This document shows positions 39,231-51,677 of a stretch of 64,000 nt of DNA, one piece after another; the first letter of the stretch is position 1; each line of letters opens with the position of its first letter. The stretch is from Plasmodium brasilianum (Eukaryota; Apicomplexa; Aconoidasida; Haemosporida; Plasmodiidae), in the NCBI RefSeq assembly GCF_023973825.1, contig NC_090115.1:124001-188000 (forward strand), written 5' to 3'. The notes under the pieces were generated by a model. That model had not been told where the DNA came from and did not search any database. It saw only the letters and a program-made list of their open reading frames with translations. A program made the position numbers and the translations under genes.

Positions 39231-40356
39231 TATGAAAAAGTATGTAGAACGCTTTCATTTTCGTTATGAGCTACCTCCTAATGGATTAAAAATATTCTTT
39301 TGATCGTTGTATATGCACACATGGGGCATAACATTAAAAATCTTTTTTTTATTTTGCATACATTTTATATGTTTTGAAAGTATAATAAGATTGAAAAAAA
39401 GTAAATTAATTTTATTTTTGACGAATTTGTTAAATTAATTTTCTTGTTTCTTCCTGATATAATAATTTTAATACCCACACAAATATTACACCAATATTAC
39501 TTTCTCGTAAAAATTACATAATTATATTTTTACGCATAAAAAGGTACTATTATTAGTGTTACTAAAATATATTAAAAAAGATAAAAAAAGAAGAAAAAAG
39601 ATAAAAAAAGAAGAAAAAAGATAAAAAAAGAAGAAAAAAGATAAAAAAGAAGAAAAAAGATAAAAGCTAAGAGTATGTTTATACGTATTTTGTGAAAAAT
39701 TTCGTCGCATTTTTTAAGCGTGGAGTATTTTATTTAACTATAACAAATAAACCCGCAAAAAGGAGATAAAATGCTACGTAAATTAATTAAAGTATTTTTA
39801 ATATTAATAAGATTACAAACATGATGGTACATTTATATAAATAAATAAACAAATGGACAATAGAACAAAATATAGTATAGTACAATATGGTGTTGATATG
39901 ATCTGGTGTTATACAATGCAATGCAAAATGAGCTGATAAATTTAAACATTTTTGAACAAAAAAAAGAAAAGAAAAAAAAAAAGAAAAAAAAAAGAAAAGA
40001 AAAGAAAAGAAAAGGAATTTTTTTAATTTTAATAAAATACATTAACATATTTTAGAAACGTGTAGTCATAAACATTTTCTAAAAAAATTATTTTTAATGT
40101 ATTTATTACACACACTGCATTATTTTTATTATTTCCATTTTGCTATGTGTAAATATAGCACTGTCCTTCAGATGAACATGAAAGGGGGGGGGATATAACA
40201 CTAAAATACGTTGCCACATTTTTGTTGGTATATTAATAAATTTATCAATGTATTTTAACCTCCAATATATTTGAGATAAACACTCTGAAGAACATGCATT
40301 TTTACAAAAACAAAAAAAAAAAAAAAAAAAAAATACTTATACACAAATTTTGCTTT

Positions 40357-41387
40357 TTAATTAATGCGCAAATTATATGTACACAACCTCCACATCTTCA
40401 TACATTGGTAGCCCTTTCCTTCAAAAGATTCGTCTAAATATTGAACTCTTTCCATTTTATTGTGAAATAACTTACGCAAATTCTCTATCTGCATTACAGT
40501 TAAATTTCAATCCTGGTATATAAATTGCATGACTAATTGTATATTTATATAACTTGAAGGCAAATTATAGTACACCAAAAAAAATAAAATAAAATATACA
40601 ACTTAAGCCACTTTTTTATTTAATTATACATACATATATAAAGTATACATTTATATACTTGCATGTATATATGTATATCACCCAGAGGTAAAACACCACA
40701 CCACCAACATCACTACCTTTTTTAACAATAAAGATGATAACAGTTAACTACAAATTCTAATTCAACTATTACTTGAACAATTTAACCCCAACATCTTCAT
40801 TACAATAATATAATACTATTTTTTCTGGTAATCATATATTGTTCAAACAGTTTAAATATGATGAAGAAAATCTAAAAACTCCAATATGTCTTTATATAAT
40901 CCATTTCGCCGTTACAAAACTCGATGCGTTAACATGAAGCATGTACAATATATATAATATACCACATATAATATACAATATACTATTATATTATGCTGTA
41001 AACTCTTAACCTTAACATACGGTAACACCCTAAACCTTCCTTCAAGTATCCTCTACATCTTTTGCCATAATAAAGTAATTCATCATTACTAAGTTGAATT
41101 TTCGTGGAGCTAACACATAGGGGGGTAACACATAGGAATAACACATAGGGGTAACACATAGGAATAACACATAGGGGTAACACATAGGAATAACTCATAG
41201 GAGTAACACATAGGAATAACACATAGGAATAACTCATAGGAGTAACACATAGGAATAACTCATAGGAGTAACAATTACTCGTCATTTCATTTCATATTTA
41301 CTCACTTTCACCAAATAATTCCTAGATGGTCCCATATTTAACTTTCCGTATAAACTACAATATAACTTATATTTTGTGCACTTCCCA
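40357..41387 (-). CDS. Candidate short-exon gene, unrecognised (partly resolved)
   Basis: Three minus-strand segments look like small exons. (1) 41387-41306, including GKCTKYKLYCSLYGKLNMG, ends at a GTGAGT donor. (2) 41109-41021, STKIQLSNDELLYYGKRCRG onward to GLGCY, lies between a TTAG acceptor and a GTATGT donor. (3) 40488-40357, 43 residues beginning IENLRKLFHNKMERVQYLDE, follows GCAG and ends in TAA. All three are rich in Cys, Lys, Gly and Tyr, unlike the background. Phases between 1 and 2 do not match with the sites I chose, so either an exon is missing, a site is wrong or the gene is dead. The intron between 1 and 2 carries a minisatellite. Function is unknown. Confidence 0.35.
41115..41275. 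repeat. Minisatellite, gtaacacataggaata-type unit
   Basis: About ten copies of a 14-16-bp unit (aacacataggaat, alternating with aacacatagggg and aactcataggag). It lies in the probable intron upstream of segment 2 of the candidate minus-strand gene. The repeat-derived minus-strand reading is (LCVTPMSYSYV)n. Confidence 0.85.
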
Positions 41388-41527
41388 CTTACTTATGTAT
41401 TCAATTATATAGTCAATACTGCTAAAAAAAAAATTAAAAAAAGCCATTCCCATTCTTTCATATATGCATTATTTCTACGGAGCACTTAGTCATATTCATA
41501 CACATTCTAGTTTTCCTTAACGTCGAC

Positions 41528-41558
<31 letters not shown>

Positions 41559-41844
41559 TTATATATATATCAGCTGTTTATGTGTTCACTGAACCTCCCC
41601 CCATTTGGACAACGCTTTTCTTTAAGTACACAATACTACTGATGAGTTTTTTTATAAAATGCTTTGTGTCTATGAGTGCTATTAGATGAGCTCATAATAA
41701 AGCAGCACTGTTCATAAATGGAAGTTTCGTCTTTTTATTTACTCGCCATATGTTATTCCTAATTCACAAAAGACTATAAAAAAAGTTCAGAGAAACCCTT
41801 TAGCTTCACTCCATGTATGTACATATATACATGTAAATACTACG

Positions 41845-41882
<38 letters not shown>

Positions 41883-42363
41883 CCATTCCCTCTCCCCGTC
41901 TCTGCTCCATTATTAATGTACAACTAGCCGTTTTAGTAACAATCGAATATTTCGCTTATTCTCCATCGACGCATATTTTTAATAAAACAAATCCTATTGG
42001 TAAACTTCAAATCTTTAAAATAATAAATATCCTAAATGGCATTTTTTGTTTTCTTAATATTTGATAAAAAATAAATTAAACCTCAACTTATTCAAATCAT
42101 CGAATTGCTAATCCTAAGAGGACTGTATCCCAAGTTTACATACATATACATATACATATATACACATACATACATATACATATACATATATACACATACA
42201 TACATATACATATATACACATACATACATATACATATATACACATACATACATATACATATATACACATACATACATATACATATACATATATACACATA
42301 CATACATAATTCTCATTTTTGCAAAGTAAAAACGACATACTTGATCAACCACATACTTTTTTC
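41388..42363. other. Spacer between the candidate gene and PIR E
   Basis: It contains a 34-base T-run at 41849-41882 and a TATACA-type minisatellite at 42135-42306. On the minus strand, 41570-41720 holds a polar Cys-containing peptide (including NSAAFIMSSSNSTHRHKAFY, then a TAG, then VLKEKRCPNGG). It may be an upstream exon or relic of the 40.4-41.4 kb gene. Confidence 0.45.
42135..42306. repeat. TACATA/CACATA minisatellite
   Basis: Units of about 22-28 bp built from tacatatacatatatacaca plus tacatacata. It reads as (YVCMCIYV)n or (YIYTHTYI)n in several frames on both strands and sits just past the 3' end of PIR E. Confidence 0.85.
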
Positions 42364-43994
42364 TCACTGTCCAACCTCCAAAGCATCCTCATCATCTGAA
42401 AATTCTTCGTCCTCATATTCCGACTCTGAATTTCCATCTATTCCTCTTGTTCTGTTTTTTGGAAGGTGTATGTAAGACCCCAGGGGCGTAAACTAAGGAT
42501 AAACAAAAAAAAAAAAATAAAAAATAAATAAGTAAAAAAAAAATAAAAAAATATAATAAAAAAGTACATTTCAAATTATAGTTACAACCACAACTTCTGC
42601 TGTTACAACTGCTGCTATCACAACTGCTGCTATCACAACTGCTGCTATCACAACTGCTGCTATCACAACTGCTGCTATCACAACTGCTGCTATCACAACT
42701 GCTGATAACACACTTGAGAACGGGGAAAAACCACGATAAAACATTTCTATCCAAAATAAGATGCAACATAAAGGAAACATCCGCAGAGTACCACTTTCAA
42801 ATGAGCAGCAGCATGTCTTTACTAACCTTATACAAAATGAAAAAAATGAGTAGTATGCCCAATAATGAATAGCCAATTATCATGGTAACCATAAAAGGGG
42901 AAAATCCTTCCGCTTTAACATTATTAACAAAACCACGAACAAGCTTACGGACAAACCCACTATCTTTATATTGAGTTTGCAACACAGAACACTTAACTCG
43001 ACTTCCTACTAAACCATCCACTTTGATAGTATTACCCCTATAACTTATTTCGGGGAATACCCTATCATCATAATTCTTTTTAAATTTATTTATAACTTCA
43101 CATACATGTTCTGGAATCTCTTCATCCGTTATATCAGTTGAGCATAAAGCAGGGTAATAGATATCATATATATCTAAACAGTCATTGGTATATTGACAAT
43201 ATGATTTATACTTTGGATCAGTTTCATATCCATTTTTCAATTCTTCTAAAAAATCTCCTAAACTATTTGAAAAATAATGTAACTTCAATACGTTTTTTAA
43301 AATTTCATTATCATTATTTAAAATTTCAACATTATCAATATGACCATTTATCTTTTTATGAAATATTCTTCCAAATTTTATCATAAATTCACGTATGTTT
43401 TCTAAATTTAAATTATTGGAACCATTATTATTAATTTTTTTGTATGACCAGTTAATAAAATTTGTCCATCTACTATGATTTTTATATATATCATGTCCAC
43501 TTAAATTTATATTTTCTAAAAAACCAAAAAAGGTTTTACATATATCCTCATTAACTTGGTCCTCTGACGATTTGGCTAATTCCTTGCATAATGAATTGTA
43601 TTTATTCACATATGAGTCCTCATTAATGTTATCATCCCCAGGCCATTTGTTCAAAAATAATTCGTACTAAAAAAAGAAAAATTGGCAAATTGATAAACTA
43701 ACAAAATGATATACAGACGAATGATGTACTAACACAGTGATATACTAACAAACGAATAAACTCATAATCAAATAAATACATAAACGCATAAACGAGTATG
43801 TATTAATGTGCTAATTATTGCTTCCATATATGAGTTTTATTTTTATTTTATTTTTTTTTTTTTTCTCCTGCTTCTTTAGCAGTAGACTGACGAACAATCC
43901 AAACAATAGTGTAAACATATGGAGTTAACAAAAAATGGGAATATACCTGTTGTTTCAATTGATTACGAACTATACTTATTTGATTTTTAGCCAT
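42364..43994 (-). CDS. pir: PIR protein E (3 exons, 338 aa; short acidic tail)
   Basis: A PIR-superfamily protein. Exons: 43994-43947 (16 codons, [16 protein letters not shown]), 43666-42827 and 42492-42364, with phase-0 introns of 280 and 334 bp (donors GTATAT and GTTAGT; acceptors TTTTAG and CTTAG). Exon 2 (17-296) starts [14 protein letters not shown]. It has [44 protein letters not shown] and HVCEVINKF, with a membrane segment at about 275-295 ([13 protein letters not shown]). Exon 3 (297-338) starts FTPLGSYI but is only 42 residues. It lacks the R.WRN(I/V) element seen in A-D and ends acidic ([18 protein letters not shown]). A +1 frame in the same exon restores a basic Trp-containing tail ([11 protein letters not shown]), so a late frameshift may have created the acidic end. 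Intron 2 has a 15-bp minisatellite. Confidence 0.88.
42594..42708. repeat. 15-bp minisatellite in PIR E intron 2
   Basis: About seven copies of caactgctgctatca. It is GC-richer than its surroundings. The minus strand reads (SSCD)n or (VVIAA)n. The whole array is within intron 2 of PIR E (42493-42826). Confidence 0.9.
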
Positions 43995-44276
43995 CTTAAA
44001 TGATTATAATTTAGATTTTTCGTAAGTCTATATTTATCATTATATGTAAGTACCTTCATAATTATATCAATTAAAAAACAAAAAATAAGATAACGTACAA
44101 TTTTTTATCAACATATATCATCCTGAAATTTTGTTAACTTTAAAATATGAACTACAAATCTTTTTGTTGCTAGATCCACTCCTCAATTTTCCTTATTATA
44201 TGATGAAAACATTTCAATAAAATATTCAAAATACTAAACAAATATTACAGAAAATACTACGATAAATGATGCAATG

Positions 44277-44462
44277 AATACAACAATGCATATGATAGTA
44301 CGTACTATAATAAGTACAATGAATAATACAATGCATATGATAGTACGTACTATAATAAGTACAATGAATAATACAATGAATATGATAGTACGTACTACAA
44401 TAAGTACAATGAATAATACAATGAATATGATAGTACGTACTACAATAAGTACAATGAATACT
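44277..44462. repeat. 45-bp tandem repeat, about 4 copies
   Basis: Each 45-bp unit contains gatagtacgtact, which is partly palindromic (agtacgtact). Forty-five is a multiple of three, and the plus strand stays open for 92 codons (repeating IVRTIISTMNNTM). I regard that ORF as repeat-derived. Confidence 0.85.
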
Positions 44463-44669
44463 ACTATAAAAATTAAAATAAATACAATAACAATTAAGAA
44501 TAATACTTCAATAAATAATACAAATAAAGGCTTTTCATATATACCTATATAAATATATAACGTTATACAAAAAGAACCTTTTTAATTACATAACAAAAAA
44601 AAAATTTATTTGGGGCTATATTTATATATATATATTACATATTCTCAGCTTAACTCCTTTTATATATAA

Positions 44670-44670
<1 letters not shown>

Positions 44671-44704
<34 letters not shown>

Positions 44705-45250
44705 TGTATGTATGTATGTATGTATGTATGTATGTATGTATGTATGTATGTATGTATGTATGTATGTATGTATGTATGTATGTATGTATGTATGTATGTA
44801 TGTATGTATGTATGTATGTATGTATGTATGTATGTATGTATGTATGTATGTATATATATATATATATATAGTATGTATATATTTATGTATGTATGTATGT
44901 ATGTATGTATGTATGTATGATGTATGTATGTATGTATTGTATTATGATATGATGTATGTATGTATGTATGTATGTATGATGTAATGTTATTGTATTGTAT
45001 GTATGTATGTATGGAGTATGTATGTATGTATGTATGTATGTATGTATGTATGTTATGTATGTTATGTAAGTATGTATGTATGTTATGTATGTTATGTAAG
45101 TATGTATGTATGTTATGTATGTTATGTAAGTATGTATGTATGTTATGTAAGTATGTATGTATGTTATGTATGTATGTTATGTATGTATGTTATGTATGTA
45201 TGTAATGTATGTATGTATGTATGTTATGTATGTAATGTATGTATGTATAT
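44671..45250. repeat. Long (GTAT)n microsatellite and derivatives
   Basis: A near-perfect tetranucleotide array of about 45 units runs from 44671 to 44850. It is followed by (TA)n and then interrupted gtat blocks with ttatgt and gtaagt variants up to 45250. It is open in all three plus frames as (MYVC)n and related strings, which should not be annotated as proteins. Confidence 0.95.
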
Positions 45251-46834
45251 ATATATATATATATTATGTATATATTTATTATGTATATATTTATTATGTA
45301 TATATTTCATCGGAAAATATTATTGCGTACATTTTTCATTTAATAAAATACACATACAAAAATTATATAAGCATAATAAATATATTTATTCCATTTTTCG
45401 AAGGCACAACAAAATATAGAACAGCATATATTTTATAACTTGAACATAAAAAATTATATTAAACATATGCATTTATAAGTATATATAAATATATCTACAT
45501 GTACATGTATATGCAAATATATATAATGTAAATTAGCCCTTACATATATGTACTTTTCACGTAAAAAATATTGTTTTTATCCCTTCAAAAATATCATTCG
45601 GGTCATAAATAAAAAATATATTTACATATATATATATATATATAACATTAGGGGAACAAAATTACCCCGTTGTACCATTTTTTAAATGTAAACTACTACT
45701 GTATTACTTATTCAATTTTAATTGTTTCATTTTGAAAAAGTCGTAATTAATAAAATGGTATTTTTTTTTTTTTTTTTTTTTTTTTTTATTTCCATGTATT
45801 TAAAGAAGCCAAATAAAAGTTCGTACCAGCAAGTATTCTTTTTTCTCATTTAAAAAATTATCTGTTATGTTGAAAAAGAATAAATTTTATTTATTATGAG
45901 AATAGTAATAATATAATAGAAATAAATGTCTGACAAATTTTTACAAATTGTTATTAACTAATATAAAAAAAAATATTTCATATATATTATATACTGTCTC
46001 AAACAATTTAACGTAAATATTTTTCCAATTGATAAAATGTATATTGAATACCTTTTAGATAAATTTTAATTATCTTAAATGGTCTACGTAAAATTATTGT
46101 ACATTTATATATGTATATATATATAATATATATATTTTTATATTTATGTATTATGTACTGCTCCCATTTTAAACTCTACCATAATGTGAATATATATTCT
46201 TTTTTTTTTTTTTTTTGTTTTCTCCTATATAATAAGCCCTTTAAAATATCGTAATAAATATAGAAAATTTTTGTGTTATTATAGACCCTCGAACTTAAAA
46301 AAAAATTTATAGTATATTTATTATAATTTATTTATTTTATAATAAAAAAGGAATAAATAAAAAATACGTTATTTTGGTAGGGGGGGGGGAGCGAAATCCT
46401 TCATTTTTAATTATTTTTAAAAGAAAGGGAAAAAAAAACGTAATTGGGAAATTTATCGCACAGTTTTTATTTCAAAAATAATAGATTATCATATATATAA
46501 TAATAGAAATGATAATTCATTGTGTTATAATAACATATAATGTATGATGTAATAAAATGTACAGAATTAGTATAATTCATAATAATAGCACTCTTTTTTT
46601 TTTTTTTCTTTATTTTTTTTTTTTTTTTAACATTCCTTGGTTAAATAAAAATAATAGTTGTTAAAAATAGTAAAAATTGTTTCCTCATTATTTATACCAT
46701 TTCATTATGTTATTCTTTATTAACCTATTTTTTCTTCAACCTCAATGACAATCATTTCAATAAACATGACGACATTTTGCTTAAAAATAAAAAAATAATA
46801 AATTAACTTTAAGTATCAATATTTTTGTCGACAT

Positions 46835-46867
<33 letters not shown>

Positions 46868-47360
46868 CCCCTTCCCTTTTTCGATAATATTAATCATATT
46901 ATATCATTTCTATAAAAACAAATTAATTTAATCTACTTTGAGAAAATAAAATGGATTAATTTCTTCACAATCAGCACTACAATATGTATATATACACGTA
47001 CAATGTTAGTGTCCTATGGAAGATATAATAAAACACCATACTAAACAAAATAAATACGAATTTATTCATTTTGTATTTTGTCCAATTTTATGTGGAATGT
47101 TCGGATAAGTAAAAATTGTTAATTATATCAAAATAAGGGTACATCATTATACTTACAATGCATTTATAGAATTGGCATACTTTTTTAATTTAACTCAACC
47201 AAAAAATTGAAACAAAATTGAGCAAAACGAAACATTGCAAAACGAAACATGGCAAAACGAAACAATGCCATCAAATGAAAAAAAGGACATAATATTTAAG
47301 TATGATGAAAACTGTTCCAACATAATTAAATATATATATTTTTTTTTTTGAGCTACAATT

Positions 47361-47412
<52 letters not shown>

Positions 47413-47579
47413 TGGCAGCTATATTGTTATATTTACGTGCAAAAATTTTATAAATGATAACGTAAAATATATACAATTTGCTGATATGCGTAAATCGTAA
47501 CGTGAAAGTTGCTCACGCCGCAAATAAACTATGAAAGAAATAAGCATGTGCATATATGTTTACATATAAACATACGTAC

Positions 47580-47631
<52 letters not shown>

Positions 47632-48376
47632 ACATTAAAAAGTTGAAAGCGAATATCTTAACGACAAAACAAATAGCGTAAAAATGACGCGCTAAATTAA
47701 TGGGAAGTATAACAAATAAACATAATGAAAATACAAATGAAAACATTTTTTACAAATTATTATGTGCACATAAATATAATCCATTTTAACATTTAATTTT
47801 TTTTTTTTTTTTTGCGTATATTTAAGAATATCTTTTTGTTATACTGCAAGGTGCATATATATGTATATATACATATGCATATTTATATTTTTATATTTTT
47901 ATATTTTTTTTTTTTGCACGACACTATAGCCACATACATATATATAAAGGGATAAAAGTCTAAGCATTATTGGTTTTTTCCACTAAAACAGGAAATTGAA
48001 ATAAGCATTTTACTCGTAAAGGTATGCTCTCTAATTTGTCCATAAGAATACATTAACGCGCTTCCGTATGTGCATATACTTGTGCATAGGTGCGTATATG
48101 TATATATTATTTTCCTTCCACGTTTACACACTATGTATTCACGTTTACTTCTATTTCGGTACCTTTGCATAATTTATAAATACGTTACAGTTACGTGCAA
48201 ATTACATTAACGGTTCATAATTTGCCAAGGTTTACCAATTTGCCAAGGTTTACCAATTTGCCAAGGTCTACCAATTTGCCAAAATTTACCAGTTTTAGCT
48301 TTTTCCCCTTTTCCTCAAAAATACCACTTTTGCGTATATGTCCACTTGGTACTTGTACCAAATGAAACTTAACTAA

Positions 48377-48582
48377 TTATTTATATTCTACCTTCATATA
48401 ATTACGAGGGAAATAATCCATATCAATGGACATAGTGCTCTCCTGTGGGGGCTCATTATCAGTACCATCTTTAAGCATTTGTTCGGCGTAATCTCTTTCC
48501 ACCTTGTGCCAGGCCCTTTTTAATTTCCTTCGTAATCTTGGATTAATGTGTTTCCCAAATGGGGTAAACTGATTTTTTCAAA

Positions 48583-48613
<31 letters not shown>

Positions 48614-48826
48614 TTTTAACACGAAATTAGATATGACAAAAATGGATAAAAAATGCTAAGATGAAATTAGATATGACAAAAATGGATAAAAAATGATAAT
48701 AACGAAATTGGATATGACAAAAATGGATAAAAAATGATAATAACGAAATTGGATAAGAACTGCCCAATTTTAAATGTGCAGTCTATGTATGGTAGTACAA
48801 CTTTTGCTAAAAATTTATATATATAC

Positions 48827-48884
<58 letters not shown>

Positions 48885-49621
48885 TAGATAGATAGATACA
48901 CATATATATATATACATTTTCCGCGCAGTATATCCACAATTTGCTGCAAAACTTTCACTTACCTTATACAAAACGAAACCAGCCAAATAAATTCCAAACA
49001 AAAAGAGTAATGAGACCACAACATTACCTAAAGGTGTTAATTCAGATGTTTGTTCATTATAAAAACTCCAAACAAATCGTTTATATAATGGATCATCTAG
49101 TGAACATCTTACTTGAGCCCCTTCTTCAAATTCTATTAAAGAACCCACTTTATTATGTGATTTCAAAGGTCTATAGAGTGTTTTCTCATATCTATCCGAA
49201 AAAATGTACAATTCGTTACACACGGCACTACTTTTATAACCACTTTCCAGTGAATTTTTACAAAATTCTTTTTTAAATTTTCTATATATATCAAGGCAAT
49301 CATTTACAAATTTACAACTGTCTTTGTAATATTTATTACCCTGATATGATAATATATCTTGAATATAACCAACATTCTTAGAAAAAAAATGTAATTTTAA
49401 AAAATCTGTCAAGTTATCATGATTATTTAAAATATCATCTAAATTTTGAGTAACTCTATATTTTTCTAAACCTGAAACAGGTAAATTTTCATTATCTTGG
49501 TTTTCGTAAAAATTTACAGAAGTTTTTCCACTATCATAAAACCATTTAACAAAGTCCATCCATGCTTCATGTGTTTCTTCATTTTTAATATTTCCCAACT
49601 GAATGGTTTTATTATATACTG

Positions 49622-49682
<61 letters not shown>

Positions 49683-49998
49683 TTTTTTTTTTAAATACAA
49701 ACCCTATAATATTTTGTTCGGCTTATATAACAACAAATTAGTCTTACTAAACATTGTTTGTTACCTGGATACATGGGCCATGCTTTCAAAAAAGGATACT
49801 AAAAAATGGTAAAAACAAATAAATAAATGAACATAGAACAAATATATGTATGTACTTGCTTTGCTCATATATACATTTTCCTGTATTACACGGCGATTAT
49901 ATAATCAAATAAACAAACTGTAACAATTTCAATAAAAAATGGAATTATACTTTATTTTTCAAAAGATCAATAGGACTTGGCCCTTTCTTTTCAGACAT
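48377..49998 (-). CDS. pir: PIR protein F (4 exons, 309 aa; N-terminal Cys block missing)
   Basis: A PIR-superfamily protein with an unusual 5' structure. Exons: 49998-49951 (16 codons, MSEKKGPSPIDLLKNK), 49798-49765 (YPFLKAWPMYP), 49618-48963 and 48568-48377. Introns are 152, 146 and 394 bp. The extra intron (49764-49619) has GT...TTTCAG ends and compatible phases (G|TA gives Val at residue 28). It is mostly (TA)n and poly-T. The spliced product lacks about 40 residues found in the other PIR genes, including both N-terminal Cys positions. Downstream features are normal: KLHFFSKNVGYI, CKFVNDCLDIYRKF, VCNELYIF and a membrane segment at about 226-245 (FGIYLAGFVLYK). The last exon starts FTPFGK and has RAWHKVE. 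Either this is a real variant, or a repeat insertion has damaged the gene and the intron is only apparent. Intron 3 has a 42-bp-type repeat. Confidence 0.8.
48600..48750. repeat. About 42-bp tandem repeat in PIR F intron 3
   Basis: About three copies of a unit containing gatatgacaaaaatggataa, wholly within intron 3 of PIR F (48569-48962). A (TA)n tract (48835-48882) lies further upstream in the same intron. Confidence 0.8.
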
Positions 49999-50675
49999 GT
50001 TTAAATAATAAAATAATATGCTTCTTTTTTTTTTTTTTTTTTTTTTTTTTGGGGGGTGTGGGATGGTTTATTAATACATAAAAGTTATAAGATAAGAACT
50101 AACAGTATTCCCCTATTTTGGTACTACTTACCTTTTTTCACTATTTAGGCATATAAACGTATGAACACAAATAAACATGTATAAGAATATACATATACAT
50201 ATATATATATATATTTCAAAACAGGAGCTACATCCTAATTATTAATATAGATCTAAGGTGTAACTGTGTCATTCATATTATATTTTATTTCATTATATAT
50301 CATTATAACTATAAAGAACCTTAATTTAAACAAAAAAAAAAAAAAAATTTTTTTTAATTAACTACTATATATACAAAAGCAATGAATAAATAATGCAGAA
50401 GTCAAATATAAGTGCTTCAATTTTTCATTCATAAAATAATTATAATAAATATAATTGCATTAATATATGCATACACGTACATATAAACGTATGCATATAT
50501 GAATATATGCTACATAACAGTAGAACCAGTTTTTATATTTTTTTTTTTTTTTTTTGTTCTATCTGTTAATTAATATATGATATTTCATCTATTGAAATAT
50601 GTACATTATTTTTTCCTCCCTTAGGATAAGTTTTAATCAAAATTTACATAAATAAATATATAAAAATATATATAA

Positions 50676-50721
<46 letters not shown>

Positions 50722-51677
50722 CTAGATTATAAATAAATTATATAAAACATGCTTTATTTAACTATTAATTTTTGTTCTTTTTTTTGTTCAAAAAATTAGT
50801 AAGATGAATGAAAATAATATCGTTTCTCCTAATTTTATTTTTCTAAATTATAAATAAATACTACATATTATACTATGCCAGTTTGATTTACCAACGATCA
50901 ATTTTCCTATATCGTTCAATGCAAAATAAAAAAAAATATAGATTAATAAAAAAATAAAATTAAGAAATAGAATACTATAGAATAATTAAAAAAAAGAATA
51001 CTATAAAATAATTAAAAAATAGAATAATAAAGAAATTAGAACAATAGAATTATTAAAAAGTAGAATAACAGAATAATTAAAAAATAGAATAATAAAAAAA
51101 TTAGAACAATAGAATTATTAAAAAGTAAAATAACAGAATAATTAAAAAATAGAACAGGAGAATAATAGAATAATATTAAATTTCGAATAAAAGAAAAGGG
51201 GGAGACTTTAACAGTCAAAAAAAAAAAAGTACATAAATAATTATTCAATATTTAAAAACAAGCCCTTGGGGGGCCTAAGTGGAAAAAATATATTTTTATA
51301 TATATAATAAAATAATGGGAAATGTTCGTTTTTGCCATATCTAAAAAAAGAATACGTAAACGTACATATATTTTCCATATGCATAGTACCATTATATATA
51401 TATATATATATATATGTATATTTATTTATTTATTTATTTATTAATATATAAGTATGTATGTATGTATGTATGTTATGCACTTATGTCCTAGTAATTTCCT
51501 TAATTATATCGAACTTTGTATAATTTAAAAAAATTTCATGGACTTCATAATTGAAGTATTTTATGTACTCACTTTCAAATTATTCTTCAATTTTTCAATT
51601 ATTACGAGGCAACATACAACTTTTTCTTTTTCTTTTTTTTTTTTTTATTATTATTATATTAACATTTCCACTGCCAG
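49999..51677. other. AT-rich spacer upstream of PIR F
   Basis: It includes a T/G tract at 50024-50057, (TA)n at 50681-50719, an AT-rich minisatellite at 50940-51150 (unit about 16-32 bp, containing gaataattaaaaaatagaa) and (TTTA)n at 51421-51443. I found no gene. Confidence 0.55.

Larger units (their letters stand above)
35792..40356. other. AT-rich spacer upstream of PIR D
   Basis: About 4.6 kb without a recognisable gene. It is filled with minisatellites (36100-36400, 37787-37920, 38185-38440, 39100-39230, 39570-39665), (TA)n at 36480-36505 and A/T-runs. ORFs such as 38236-38553 and 39064-39258 are repeat-derived. Confidence 0.55.
43995..48376. other. AT-rich spacer between PIR E and PIR F
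   Basis: About 4.4 kb without a supportable gene. It contains a 45-bp repeat (44277-44462), a very long (GTAT)n array (44671-45250), T-runs at 45762-45787, 46837-46867 and 47396-47412, G9 at 46381-46389 and (TA)n at 47365-47395 and 47594-47622. The minus-strand ORF at 47967-48170 just beyond PIR F is basic and has no recognisable features. Confidence 0.5.

Noticed and set aside
44676..45438. Several MYVC-repeat ORFs
   Set aside because: They are translations of the (GTAT)n array, open in all three frames, with no flanking gene structure.
47195..47746. Minus-strand ORFs of 93 and 77 codons beyond PIR F
   Set aside because: They are dominated by Ile/Tyr and Lys runs from (TA)n and poly-T, with no domain, signal or splice pattern.
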